Source: Takakia lepidozioides
Taxonomy: Eukaryota > Streptophyta > Takakiopsida > Takakiales > Takakiaceae
Direction: 5' to 3'
DNA: 64,000 nucleotides
Assembly: GCA_030704615.1 (NCBI GenBank)
Contig: CM060733.1
Span: 22,382,001-22,446,000, forward strand
Both the position numbers and the translations under genes were made by a program. Position 1 is the first letter of the stretch. Each line of letters begins with the position of its first letter. Below the pieces are notes generated by a model that ran no database searches, was not told the origin of the DNA, and worked only from the letters and a program-made list of their open reading frames with translations. Shown piece after piece: positions 11,498 through 23,297 of this stretch.

Positions 11498-13359
11498 AGG
11501 GTCAAGACATTTCCTGCTGACGTAGTGCTTGCATACCTTACTCTGCCCTCATCCCCTCTGTGGTAGGCTGTTCTGGTGACTGCAGGCTCATTATAATTTA
11601 TGGTGTACAAAAGGAAGTGAGCAAAATCCTTTCCTGGCCCATAGCGTACACGAATCATTTCAGCTTCGGTGTCAACTACCGCGCCAAACTTTTTGAGAAA
11701 GTCCAAGCCCAGAAGCATGTGATACGTATCCGTGTTTACCACCATAAAGGACAAGCGATTGGTCAGCTCTCCTACTTTGACCTTGATGTCCTCAAGTCTG
11801 CCCATTACAGTCTCAAGAGCACCTGAGGCTACTCTGTAATTTACATCCTTATCAGTAACAACAGATCCCATCAGACCAAGATCCCTGACTGTACTCGCGG
11901 ATATTACAGAAAGCATGGCACCGGTGTCAATTTGGCCTAATACTTGGTAATCTCCCATTGTAATCATTACATGAAGCGCTTTAACCTTACCAGTATAAGC
12001 ATACAAGATCGTGGGCTCAGCGTGTGCTGAGTACAAAGGCCTTGGAACATCCCTCACAATTCCTATACTGTGAGTTGTCTCCTTTTGTTGTACCATTGCC
12101 CTTTCCACCACTTTGACCAGCCCCTTTAATTTGTCTAACTCTCCGGGCACAGTCATGATTAGGTCCATGGGAGACAAGGATATTCTCCCCTTGTAGAAGT
12201 GGTTCAGGATTCTGGATTTAGTACCTCCTTCTATGGCAGCTTTGAAATTGTTCTTTGGGTAGATCTCACTCTTGGTCTTGCTTGGCTGTTCACTGCTCTC
12301 ACCATTCCTCTCTGGTGACTCTGTAGGTTCAACATTAGGACTCTGGACAGGGATGCGCGTCCTTGGAAGTCCGACTTCATTGATACTGTTTTGTGACATC
12401 CGATCTGTCATTTCTGCGAGTACATCATCCTCATCATCATAGAACACATCTACAAAGTTAGTTCCAGGAGTTCCCATCATAGTCTGGTCGAGTTTTCTAC
12501 TGCACTCACTCTCTGTATGCCCTAGTACCTTGCAAAAGTTGCATCTCACACCACACATTTCCGTGGAATGCCCAAACCGGTGACATTTGTCACACTTAGC
12601 TTGGGTTCTTCCTTCAGGACAATATGTAGCTATGTGACCTTCTTTATGACAAACGTTACAAAGGCGAACACGAGGAGGTGTTCTAGATCCCGAGCTTTCT
12701 CCTATGACTGGTCCCCTATCAAAGTACTTATGTAGGGTAGTGTTTAGCTGATCAAGTCTTCTGTCCACAGGGTTGACAAACACAACTGACTCATCTGTAT
12801 CATCTCCTTCCAATGGCTCTAGAGGTATTTCCCCCAACTTTCCCAGGCCCCTCTCAATCTCAATGGCTGTCTCAAGTGCTTCCTCTACATCAGAGAAGCG
12901 CCTGCCCAGCATTACTCTTGCTATTTCAGGTCTCAAACCTGCTGCAAATCTACGCCTCTGTTCCAAATCAGACGCCCCACTTCTTATAAACAACCGGTTC
13001 AACCTATCAAAGTATGTCTGAACCCTTTGTCTATTTTCCTGTTTGATGGTATCCATCCTCAGCCTGATTTCTGCCAAGTCAATGACACCAAACTTGGCTG
13101 ATATGGCTGCCCTGAAATCTTCCCAGTTGTCTAGTCTAGGGTTTTGTTTACGGTACCATTTATCAGCCTTGGCTCTCAGGTTGAGCCTTGCTACCTTGAA
13201 GGTTTTATCCTCATTTAAGTCTCTGACATCTGCCTCCATCTGAATCCTTTCCAGCCAGTCATTCACATCTTCACTATTCCTACCATGATAAGGCACATCT
13301 ATGCTAGTTGGACTGGTCATTCTTCTACTCTCTAGTCTGAGTTCAAACTGGTTTAACAC
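11498..13359 (-). pseudogene. Gypsy-type Gag with three zinc knuckles and aspartic protease
   Basis: A long minus-strand frame starts at 13359. Residues about 15-180 form a Gag domain (GRNSEDVNDWLERI, KADKWYRKQNPRLDNWEDF, QRRRFAAGLRPEIARVML). Three consecutive CCHC/CCHC-like knuckles follow: CNVCHKEGHIATYC, CDKCHRFGHSTEMC and CNFCKVLGHTESEC. After an acidic Pro/Ser linker comes a retropepsin with the catalytic GQIDTGAMLSVISAS and a C-terminal YHMLLGLDFLKKFGAVVD (hydrophobic-GLD). The protein would package element RNA and cleave the polyprotein. Pol is cut off by the LTR at 10483-11497; the last 40 or so codons of the open frame are antisense LTR, not element protein. Confidence 0.9.
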
Positions 13360-13391
13360 CTAATTCTGATTCTAATTTTCCTGAAACACCC

Positions 13392-13721
13392 TTAATGCTG
13401 ACCTCTATACCACTCCCACTGTCCATTTCGCAACATCTCTACTCTACCTCCCCATGTCACTTCTCGTGCCATGGTATTTATCTTCTCCCACCTTCCTAAC
13501 TCTCTTATCCAAAGTACTATGGTTGTTCTTCCACCAGCATGTATCACTCTAAGACATAAATCACCATCAGCTATTCTCCAAGCAGGGTTGAAGAAGTACA
13601 AACAAGGGTCTGTGTAGGCATTTGGTGAGCGTCGGCTGAAGCAAATCAGCACATCTCCAATGCTTGGTTCATCAGGAATCAGTGTATGGTCTCTGCCTGC
13701 CATCAAAACCATCCAACACAA
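13392..13721 (-). CDS. Small leader ORF between primer site and Gag
   Basis: A 109-codon frame lies 40 bp after the primer site and ends 32 bp before the Gag ATG. It is Trp/Arg-rich (VLWIRELGRWEKINTMAREV, GQWEWYRGQH) with no motif I recognise. Its position in the 5' leader suggests either an upstream ORF or an N-terminal Gag segment separated by a frameshift. Whether it is translated cannot be told from sequence. Confidence 0.35.
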   Translation of the reverse strand: MCWMVLMAGRDHTLIPDEPSIGDVLICFSRRSPNAYTDPCLYFFNPAWRIADGDLCLRVIHAGGRTTIVLWIRELGRWEKINTMAREVTWGGRVEMLRNGQWEWYRGQH

Positions 13722-13760
13722 ATCAAGATCCCTAGCTAGTAGATATCACGATTTAACGAA

Positions 13761-13772
13761 GCTCTGATACCA
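13761..13772 (-). other. Primer binding site, initiator tRNA-Met
   Basis: GCTCTGATACCA on the plus strand, that is TGGTATCAGAGC on the minus strand, follows the LTR at 13773 and precedes the leader ORF and Gag. Confidence 0.85.
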
Positions 13773-15975
13773 AAAGAAGGGGTGTGAATCCCCTTCTGGG
13801 TGATTCTAATCTGTACTCCTCCCTAGTTGAAGTCAAAGCAAAAGGAAGGAACGTTCTAGTGATCCAACCATCTTCACATGGCTGTGGGTTTCCCTTACTT
13901 CGTTCGTGATCAGAGTTCATGCAATCCTCATCCACGCCGCAGCGGAAGAGAAGACATGGATGGGGAGTTTTGAATTGTTCTTGCTCTTGGTTCTACTTTT
14001 ATACAACAGCCTTGCCCTATGATCACAGCGCCAACAGTGCTGCCATGATCTTTTCTGTGATGCAACCAGCCCTATGACAGCGCTGAACACGACCCTTAAT
14101 GTGAAGCTCCCTTGAGCAGTGACACGTCGGAAGCCCCCTTTGTAATGGTGACACAGATTTAGAAGGAGGCAGCTCAGATTTGCCATGAACTGCAGGGCCA
14201 CTAGTCTCTTTCAGGGTTCATGTTTTCTTCATCTCATCTCCCCAAATTGGCCATCCCCCATCAACCCTTTTACTGAGCAGCTCTCTCCCTTCCCAAATCC
14301 TTTTCTCTCTCTCTCTAATCTTGGTCTACAGGTTCCTCACTTCTTCAACAGCAACATATCTACCATGCAATGCAATGCACAACTCAGCCAGGCATCCAGT
14401 GCACCCAGCCTTGAAATCATCCTTGGTCACACAAGGCATAACCATCCCATTCATCAGTCTCTCTCTCTCTCTCTCTCTTGCCAATGACCAACCCTTCACA
14501 CTACCTTTTTCCAAAAGAAGCCATTGCCCAAACAGCTCTCAGCCTTTCTACAGGTTTCAACCAAATACCCCAACAGCCCTCTTTTCCCTTCAACTGTGAA
14601 CCTCAGTTGTTCATACCCTGAGACCATGCTGGAAATTAGTTCCAAAAACCAAATCAGTGTCGGTGTTGCTTCCCCATCCACATTATCCTTTCTTTGTTTT
14701 CAACAGTTCTAACTAACCCTCACTGGTGTTTTCAATCAGCCAAGCTAGGTCTACATTGGTTCCAGTGTATCAATACCCAGGGCAACATTGTGTGTAGGTT
14801 CATAACACTGAAACAAAGAACAAGAATGAAGACAAACAGTGACCATTCTGATTTAGTGACAAGCAGTCTCTCGCCCCACTCATTTCTCCTACTGACACTA
14901 TAACATCAGGTGCATCCATCCTTTCCCTATCCTGGTTTGAAGTCCAGAGTCTCCATTCCATTTCCAAAACCTTTTTCCTCCATCACATATCTATACCTCC
15001 TTCTCCTCTACCAAGACCCAGTCCTAAATCCACACCAAAACGATTTCTAAGTCACCACTCCCCAAAAAAAACGAAGCCCACAGTCTACAAACTTATCTGT
15101 TTTATCCTCCAGCGAAGCGGTGGATCTGCCTGCCAAGATGGCACCTCACCATCGCCTGTCAGCAGCCACTTCAACCTATTCTCCTTGTCTTGATTCCAGT
15201 ATTTATCATGCCATGATGGCTCCTCTTCATCCTATGGAACATCCTGTGGCTTGCCAACTAAATACTCTATCCTTCTATGCGTGCAATTCTTCCCTAAGAA
15301 TTGACATGTTCCTATAGTAAGAAGACACAAAAGCAGCTATAAGCTTTGATTACAGATAACCTGAGTTGACAGCACTTCACATGCCTCATCCCCTCCATTG
15401 ATTGTGCCCACAACTCACTTCCTTGTGCTTCCGGCAGCTAGCCATTTTCCTTGCTTGCTCATCTGCCCATAACTGTTTTCTTCAAGGCAATGGCGACAGC
15501 GGTGGTGCGCCGCTCTTCTTACATGCTCCTACTCTAGGAATTGATCATCACTACGAGAAAAGCGGCACCGCTTCCCTTTACACAGAATACCAAGCAGAAG
15601 CACTTAATGCCGCTCTCTAAACCAACCAGAGTCCCATAGCGTAGGTACAACCTCCCAAAAACAGACGGCCCTGCCAACCCCACTGCTCGCAGCAGCTGCT
15701 AAGAGTTGCCCGTCATCTTCCTCTTCGTTTTCCTCAACCCGCGTTTCTAGGTTAAACACCTGGGATGAAAACGTTCATCCTACGGATGAAAATACTCATG
15801 GTCATGACTTAGCCATTTTTATCCTGGCAAAGCATAAGCACAGTATGCCCATGAAATTACCTGTATGCAGGGATATATCCCTCCTGCAGTTGTACAACAG
15901 GCACTCCCGTTGTAGTGATGCAGGGTCTTAACGGTAAAACAAAATGTAATGTCACTCCCCTGCATTCACACTACA
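13773..15975 (-). repeat. 5' LTR (family L), 2.2 kb
   Basis: The minus strand starts TGTAGTGTGAATGCAGG at 15975 and ends CCCCTTCTTT at the primer site. It matches the solo copy 48436-50576, including the block CTTCCGCTGCGGCGTGGATG near 13930-13950, but lacks the last nine or so bases (CACACTACA) seen there. CT microsatellites lie at about 14301-14317 and 14459-14479. It is inserted in the intron of the methyltransferase-like fragment that starts at 15976. Confidence 0.8.
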
Positions 15976-17084
15976 CTTCACGTGCACTGTTTGTCCCCTG
16001 GCCCGAGTGCAATTGCATGTCGCATGCTACTAACCGCCCGCTTTGTCCCTCAGGTACCTCAATGTGGGCAGGGACATTGTCCGACAGGCATGTCTTCGCC
16101 TTCGAGCCAAATATTGCCCTCCACAACTCCGAACTTGCAGCGGCTGAACGTCTGCCGAAAAGGAAGAGGCATCCTCGGAGGATGAGGAAGAATCCGACAA
16201 GGAGCAGGGGGAGGTACAAGTTGGGATCGAGGCCGAGGAGCCCCCGGTTTACGAGTGAGTGGTCGCATTGTAAGTTGCCTCCTGATTTCGTGAGGCACCT
16301 CTCTTCGCTCTCTTATTTCATTGAAAGACCTTTTTTGGCTTCTGCTGGTATTGACATTCTTAAAGTGGATTTGTTCTTACTGCAGGATGCCAAGTACTGC
16401 AGGAGGGACGTCTACACCGCAGTTCGTGGGCAGGAGGAACGTGCCTTTTTTGCCAGGGGGGATTTCATGCCTAGTCCGGAAAGGGACTACATCCTTCCTA
16501 CTTATGTTGCCCGGCTTGCTTCGGTGTCCATTAGGAGGTCTTCCGAACCTAGTCTGTACAACAGATTTTATACGAGGCAAGCCTCATGAAAATGAAGATG
16601 AGGGAGGAGGCAGCAACTATTAGAGCCCGTCAGGCTCGTAGATTTGTCCTGGATACTGCTGAGGAAAGTGGGGGAGAAGAGGCAGAAGATTCCCAGGAGG
16701 TGAGGTGGACAGTCCCCCAAGGAGAGGACGGAATTTTTGAGAGGCATAGTGGAACTGATGCATCACAGAGCTCAGAGGATGGGGGGGATGAGGGGGATGA
16801 GGGGGATGAGGAGGAAGGCGGGGCAAGTTCCTCGGAGGGTGTAGGAGAGTAGTGCCCATTCCGGCTATGACAGTTAGGACACACTTGTATAGATGTGGCT
16901 TGCCACAAAATTTGCAATAAAATGTTGCATTTCATTGCTATGACGAGTCCACTAGTGCCAAATTCCAACTTCATATGACCCTATTTCCGTGCCTCCTAAC
17001 CCTATTTCTGTGGACACACAATGGTCCGCTCATGTTTTTTTTTTTTCCGCTCATGCTCATGCCGCTCATGAAATAGCAACCCCC
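15976..17084 (+). pseudogene. Methyltransferase-like gene, 3' fragment (copy 3)
   Basis: This matches the minus-strand gene at 53978-54860 reading the other way. It starts inside the intron that splits SAM motif I; the acceptor CTCAG ends at 16053. The exon then gives SMWAGTLSDRHVFAFEP, the strand after motif I with its acidic residue. A frameshift lies near 16155 (one base differs from the other copy in an A/G run). A second intron ends with TACTGCAG before 16386. The tail is acidic with Gly/Ser/Asp repeats and stops at 16850-16852. A polyadenylation signal AATAAA lies at 16915-16920. The unit ends near 17084 with CATGAGC-type repeats and GAAATAGC. Confidence 0.75.
16915..16920 (+). terminator. 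Polyadenylation signal AATAAA
   Basis: It lies 63 bp after the stop codon; the minus copy has the same hexamer at 53909-53914. Confidence 0.55.
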
Positions 17085-19057
17085 ACTTAAATCCTCTCAC
17101 TATTTGGCAACAACAGAAACAGAAACTAAAGTATGCTGAGTGAGGGGTACAACTGAGACCACATACCTATAGGATATCCTCTCCAAGAAGCTCATGTGCA
17201 TCAAATGCAAGAACATGTCCACAACCAATCGGATTAGTTTAATGTAGTGCATACTTGCATCTATGCAATACTTTTGGAGAAATAAGTAGATACCAGACCT
17301 TATGCATACATTGTTGGTTAGGATTGGTCGATTGGGGTTATCCGCCCTTATGCTGTCAACTAAGGATTGAATTTGAGAGCTATTTTCGCCACTCCATAGC
17401 AAGGTTTTTTCATGTAGAAGCTATTCTCACACACAGGGATAGGGGCCACAGGTGTTGGCTGTGGCTCATAGAGATTCTGCTGTGGTTCGTTTTGGTGCCT
17501 TTCTGGCCTCATCCACACAAGAGATGAGAATTATGAAGAAGGGACTACACTCTCCACCAAATTGCCATACGCATCCTTTCTCTCCTCTTCCAAAAACATT
17601 GTTCCAAGGCGGAGGTCGAACCGCACGTAGAATTACTGCTCGGACACAATGCAGAATCCATTCTTGCTGGGGATTTTGGCTTTCAAAGTATGGGGAGGAC
17701 AGTACACGACAGCTCACTTGTTAGCGTCCATGGCGACAACAGAACGATGCTTACGCATACAATACAAGTGCATCAAAGGCATAGGATAGTCTTCAGCCCA
17801 TCCAAGAGGCCAGCTAGAGCACGATCACACACCAACCATGGAGAAGAGTCATAAGTGCAAGACATAATGACCCCTCTCCTCGAAGACTCTATAGCTCTCT
17901 CTCTCTGTGAAATTGCGGAGAACCTGCAGAAGGGAAAGGTCGTGATACAAATTAACTACAAAGACACAGGGAAAAGAGAGAAATGGGGCACAAGAGTGAG
18001 TCAATCCGTGAGGATTTGCTAAACTAACCTTTTGATTTCATCAATCAGTGTACGCATAATTATGAGCTCAAAAACTATAGCCGCTCGTATGCAAGACTCC
18101 CCCAAAGGAGACAGTGTGACCTCATACTTCATACTTGAACAGACAAAGAGTGAAGGCTTCTTCACACTGTAAGGGCAGACCTCTGTGAGATCATACCCCA
18201 CAGCCTATAGGGGGCATATGCCTGAGCAGGAAATGCAGATGCTACTGCGTCAGAATCTGTATTCAATTGCACTCTCTCTGATGGAGGCCTATTCTCTGAG
18301 CGTTCAGCACAAGCAGACCACTTTGCCAAATTTGCAGGCTAAACTTGGCCCTGATGGCCCTGATAAACTTGGCATTGTGATCCTGATACTTAATTTTGAT
18401 ACTTAATCCTGATACTTAATCATGTTATCCCATGTGGAGCTACATGGGATAACACACCAGTTTCCTTGTTCTTTTCCTGTTTGTTAAGGTAAATGGAGCT
18501 CATGGGGCAAACACTCTAGTTTACCTGTTACTTTCCCATGTTGTTCAGATGTCAGAGGAAAGGTCACGGGGAAAAGAAAAATCTCCTTTTACAACTCTTC
18601 CCACATCGTTCCCTGTTGCTACACAGGGAACGTTCCGAAAGCTCCTTGTGTGGTTCATATCAACACATTATTAGAGAGGGTTAAGATCTTAACATTTTAA
18701 CAGAGTCGATCCCACCCATGTAACTAGTAGATTGTTTTGAAAGGTTCTAGTACTTCAGCTTGGGGATTAGTATTGCAGGGGTTTAGGGTTTACCGTAAAC
18801 ACACAATGTATTGCGCTGAAAATTGAATGAAATTACCAGCCACTGGTTGCCAGCCCAAGAGTCTAGATTCAAATCTTGCTACCTTGTTGTGTGCTATTAT
18901 CCTGTCCCACTTCCTTGGGCAAGGGCCCATCAAATATGTCTTAGAAAAATTATACACAGTACATTTATTATTGTCTCAGTACATGGTTTAAGGGTTTTGG
19001 ACTGAATGCTACTATGCCAAACGCGTCATTTGTGAACTAGCTCCAAGTCTTATCTGA
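17085..19057. other. Intergenic, no gene recognised
   Basis: Short ORFs on both strands lack motifs. Features seen: four near copies of TGATACTTAAT at 18377-18420, a 12-bp-arm hairpin at 18424-18453, and a GTTAAGATCTTAAC palindrome near 18680. The last kilobase is the downstream flank of the Dof-like gene. Confidence 0.5.
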
Positions 19058-19726
19058 TCATAGCACTATATACTCTTCAAGAAACTGCTGAAAATCAGCG
19101 TCGTTGGAGGTACGGTCCTGATCATGGGTAAAGCTCGTGTCTACTCCTTGGAGTGCAGGCGTGACTTCATGATCAGCTTGATGCTGAATGGGCGCAGATA
19201 CATTGGAAAATGACATAGAAACTCCTAAACTGTGGTCTGTCAAGTACGTCTTATCCATTGACGACTGCATCATGGCTTTGCTTCTAGTGTACATGTTATA
19301 ACCCCAGTCGTCTTCTTCTACAGATGGAGTTGACATGTATGAGTTTTGGATATTGTCAACCAACCTATTCAACGGTTGTAGGAAACCCTGCATACCATTG
19401 GAGGCTTCCGAGCCATCATTTGGGATGTTGCCAAGCAACCTTTTGGATCCGTCTGTCTCACTTTCTCGCCCTAGGAAACCTTGCAGATTGAACTTGGTAT
19501 GCTGAGGAGACTGACTTGGCCCTGAGCTGGAAGTGTTGTCGATGTTTGCCTTTTCTTTCACCTTCGCCTTGTACTGACGGCCATACGGTTGAAAGTATTT
19601 TCTACACCCCTTGCAGAAGTAACGTGGCTGCTTTATGGAGTTGTTGTTGAAATACGAAAATTTAGTATCGGTGGGCTTGACGCAGCCTTCTCTCGGGCAA
19701 TCAAAGTGAGGTTGAACCTGCAACAT
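19058..19726 (-). CDS. Dof-like zinc finger transcription factor
   Basis: A 222-codon protein. Residues 9-45 form a Dof-type finger: CPREGC, then [20 protein letters not shown] and CRKYF, ending with a basic tail ([12 protein letters not shown]). Dof proteins are plant DNA-binding factors that recognise AAAG cores through a single zinc bound by four cysteines. The four cysteines are present, but spacing reads C-X4-C-X22-C-X2-C instead of the usual C-X2-C-X21-C-X2-C. The rest is Ser/Gln/Asp-rich, with a repeated motif, LQGFLGRE and MQGFLQPLN, typical of a flexible activation region. The ATG at 19726 is about 190 bp from a TATA box. A possible splice acceptor (TTGCAG) overlaps codons 2-3, so an upstream exon is not excluded. 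It is the only clear host gene in the left third. Confidence 0.82.
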   Translation of the reverse strand: MLQVQPHFDCPREGCVKPTDTKFSYFNNNSIKQPRYFCKGCRKYFQPYGRQYKAKVKEKANIDNTSSSGPSQSPQHTKFNLQGFLGRESETDGSKRLLGNIPNDGSEASNGMQGFLQPLNRLVDNIQNSYMSTPSVEEDDWGYNMYTRSKAMMQSSMDKTYLTDHSLGVSMSFSNVSAPIQHQADHEVTPALQGVDTSFTHDQDRTSNDADFQQFLEEYIVL

Positions 19727-19916
19727 ACTAGTCAGATTCGTTAGTGCACCTCACCTCAAGAACGGTAGAACTTGCTTCCAGCAATCTCGTGAACACTCCC
19801 AATTGCCCTGCGACTCTCCAACCACAATTGAGTGGGGAGGGAGAGAGGGGGGAGAGACCTGAAGTTTGTTAGACGCGGAAACTAACGTGTGAGTGTGGGA
19901 GAGGAACTTATCCACT

Positions 19917-19924
19917 CTTATATA
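19917..19924 (-). promoter_or_regulatory. TATA box of the Dof-like gene
   Basis: The minus strand reads TATATAAG about 190 bp before the Dof ATG, followed by a CT/GA-rich leader (19830-19860), as in plant promoters. Confidence 0.6.
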
Positions 19925-19929
19925 GGCCT

Positions 19930-21962
19930 AGCGTTGCAAAAACTTTTGAACAGACAACTTTTGCCAAAATAGTGGGACGAAATCTTTTGCTCAAAATAGT
20001 TGAATCCGAGTTGAATGAAATCTTTTAACCAACTTTAGTGAATTTTGAGATGGCGGGCCCCATACAAACGTACTGTGACACAGGAGCTGTGGCGCAACAG
20101 GAACTCCCTTCAGCTCTTGAAGTTCAGTCTCTTTTACGTTACATGCTTGTCCAACTAGAACACCATGGCAACATCCTTTCTAGATCTGAGTAACGACGCG
20201 CGCTGATACACGCACTGATCAGATTTACCGCCCATGATGTCTCCCGCAACAAGCAGCCCAAGGCGACGCGCTTCAAAACAACCTCGGGCTGTACATCTGC
20301 AGAGCTCGATCTTCAACAAACAACCTCGAGCTGTTCTTACGCCATTTCTTTTCTCCTTCCCAGTATCAAAGGGGTGAATTACTGTGTTTGCAGAAACTGC
20401 TGATCCCTCTGTCTGAGTACTTCAGTTATTAGCAGCATACACCTGTACAAGGCAGTTCATCTCGAGGCATAGTTAGGCAGACCCTAATGGGGTCCATCAC
20501 TCTTTAAGTTTTGTTTTGGTTTTGGAAATATCTTGAATTTCCTGTGGTCCCATGGGAACTTTGGCCCTCCTGCGGTAAAACTGTATTTCTTATCCACAGA
20601 GCTCACCAATGGGTTTAGATCCCATACTTCCGAGCCAGAAGAAAAAGCCCTATGTCCCAATTGGAAATGAACACTAACCTCACATACTAGAAGACACCGA
20701 GAAGAGCGACTGTAGAAGGACCATCACATTTGTCATCGGAGCAGCTTGGATCCGTCAGTTCTCCATCATAACCTGTTGATCCAGCTATCAGTTAGTCACA
20801 ATGAAGGGAGAGATACAGATGAACCCAGTAACGGTTTGTGTGGAGACTTCCCTCCCTTGAGGACATGGTCTACACAATTTAACCCTGCAGAATGTTGCGA
20901 GGTCTTGACTGTATAATCTATAGATAAAGAAACAATGAAGTAACTTATATTGTCCATAGCAATCTCAAAGAGCTTATGATATGGAGGAAAATCGAAAACA
21001 AGATGAAGTACTTAAAGTGGGACCCCCAACAACCAGCGTCCGGCACAATCAGAAAGCTACAATTCAACTTTTAAGAGAGCCGCGTAGATATGCATAACAT
21101 GCATAACCTATATCTGATCCTCATAGCGGAAGACTGCAAGGATTCGCCGTCTCTAAATAACAGGTAGCAGCTCCAGAGTACGTAGAGACGACAGTGAAAG
21201 AAAAATGTCTTGGGCAGGTGCAGTCTCAATCTCCGGCCTCTCTCCGGCTTGTCTTGTCTTAGTGCAAGCAGGACAAAAGTGCTTAATTAGTGCACTACAA
21301 TACATCCTGTCTGCCATCCATCCTCAGGCTCTTCTGTAAGCCCACCCTGAAAATCTCGGTAATCTACTGGAAAGCCCGAAGGGCCAGCACTTAACAGGAA
21401 AAAGAAGGAAGGAAAGAAAACGCAAGGTAAGGAGCCTTAAACCGTACGGAAGACAGAGTTCTACTCACTAGCAATTTGCTTATTGTAGCAAACAAGTGTT
21501 GGGCGCATGCTGAGAAGACAGAGCATATTGAAATGATAGATAATCTCGTCCATAATTCTAGGTTTCATCTGATATGGTGAATAAGGTGCAAACACCTAAA
21601 TGTGTGTGTGACCTTAAATGGACCCCTATATTTGTGACCAAATGTGACTCATGAAATCTTTAAATGAATGCATTATTTTCATTGGTTGGTTTTAGGTTCA
21701 CCAATGGAGAGAAGTCCTTATATATAGGGATATGGTTGTGACTTGTATTGTACAGTATTTTTGTTATTAATGTGTTAACTATAAACATGATTTGCATGCC
21801 TTAATCACTTATTAAAACAAGTTTAGGGTGGATTTGGGAAGAATAGCGCTCCGTAATAGCCATGACGGCTGCTCCAATTAAATGTAGTGGCTGCTCAATT
21901 CAAAATACGGCTGCTCCAATCAAGCAGAGTGGCTGCTCATTTTAAATGGGCCCGCCTACCAT
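19930..21962. other. Intergenic, no gene recognised
   Basis: No ORF or family motif is seen over 2 kb. At 21865-21950 four copies of a CGGCTGCTCCAAT / TGGCTGCTCAAT motif occur at about 22-bp spacing. Confidence 0.5.
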
Positions 21963-22813
21963 TCAAACTCTCATACCAAGTATAACACGGGCCCACTGGC
22001 CACCAATCAGATGTGCAAGGGTTCCACTATGCCCCGATGTGGCAGGAGTCCCCGTTGCCGGATGTGCCCTCCCGGAGCGCCACTGGAAGTAGATTCCAGA
22101 AGTGGAGCATAGCCAGCGGCAGCACCCCATAGTCCAAGCCCTTCTTTGCTGACCGCTCAGGCTAAGGGGGCGGCGTCGCTGATTGGCTAGGCCGCTCCAA
22201 ACCGGCCCATACCTCCCCCCCCCCCCCCCAAAATGCGTAGCAGGGTAGAAGCCCTCACCCGGCTTGACTACTTCGAGGCGCTTTGCTATCTCGGCCACTT
22301 CATGGGCGTCTCATCCTCCCTCATCGACAACATTGGGCTAGCAACGACCACTTCCAAAGGCCCTTGAAGCTGACGTTGGGCCTTGGCAAGTGCAGCCTTC
22401 GCTGCGGAGGAAGAGGTTGCTATGGGGGTGACATCCAAAAGTTGCCTATACCGGGCCCCCGAACGGGTGATATGCTTGCCAAGGTACATTTCACCCGTCT
22501 TGGTGGCCGGGGGTGTGCTCAACTGAGCATCCGGCTCAACAACAACCTCCCAAATATGAGAGCTGGCTGAGCTGGCCCCTGGCGCATCCAAGATGGGGCC
22601 AAGAGGGGGGGTACTAGCCTCGGGGGGCAGACGAGCCCTTTGGATATGGCTATCGACGGGGCTGGTAAACCGTGAGACGCCCTGGCGCGTCACACGTGCC
22701 GGCAGAGCAAACGGATTCTCCGCCCCTTTCTTTGGGGCAGGGGACTTCTTCTCTTTCTCCATAAGCCTGGCACCTGTCATGCAAACCCACAAGTTGGCCT
22801 CATTAGGAAACAA
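21963..22813 (-). CDS. Hypothetical Pro/Ala-rich ORFs
   Basis: Two minus-strand frames (22286-22813 and 21963-22298) with Pro/Ala/Ser-rich composition, basic N-terminus (EKEKKSPAPKKG) and a short helix (AEIAKRLEVVKPGEGF). No domain is recognised. It could be a disordered Gag-like leader of a retroelement or a decayed host exon. A run of about 17 C lies at 22207-22223 and breaks the frame. Confidence 0.3.
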
Positions 22814-22924
22814 CCTCTACATTCCATATCAAAAACAAAAAAAACCAAGCATGTCGGGGGCTGAGAGCAGCAAGTGCTGGGGGTCTCGAGAGGGGGCAAC
22901 AAAGAAAAAGAAAAAGGTTGGGGC

Positions 22925-22993
22925 GGGGGGGGGGAGTGACTGAGCAGCAACAGCAGCTGCTGAGCACCACCTGCTCAGTCACTCCCCCCCCCC
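22925..22993. repeat. G/C-tract inverted repeat
   Basis: A 10-G run plus AGTGACTGAGCAG (22925-22947) is mirrored by CTGCTCAGTCACT plus a C run (22971-22997). The 23-bp loop contains a further CAGCAGCTGCTG palindrome. A T run and a CT microsatellite (about 23021-23063) follow. Confidence 0.85.
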
Positions 22994-23020
22994 CCCCTTT
23001 TTTTTTTGTTTTGTTTTCTG

Positions 23021-23021
23021 A

Positions 23022-23063
<42 letters not shown>
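23021..23063. repeat. CT microsatellite
   Basis: An almost pure (CT)n tract, about 40 bp, directly after the inverted repeat. Confidence 0.9.
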
Positions 23064-23068
<5 letters not shown>

Positions 23069-23297
23069 CCTCTTTTTTTTGCTACTCACAAAAATAAACA
23101 AACCACAAGGGAGAGTGGGAAGATATTCATGTCCTGTCAAGACATGGACAAGACCCTACTAGGGTCATTGTCAATTAAAGACATAAACAGCCCAAAACAG
23201 GGCACCATCTAACATTTCCATTCTTGTCATTGTCGTGCACCTAAGCATCGTGCCACAACATACATCGTTGTCCACCACACAATCTAAGCACACAATC

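Noticed and set aside
14185-14712. Ser/Leu/Phe-rich ORFs in the 2.2-kb LTR
   Set aside because: They overlap CT microsatellites, occur on both strands and are not conserved in frame in the other LTR copies.
18825-18915. Possible tRNA/SINE head (AGTCTAGATTCAAATCTTGC)
   Set aside because: Only a weak B-box-like word; no A box at the right distance and no acceptor stem.
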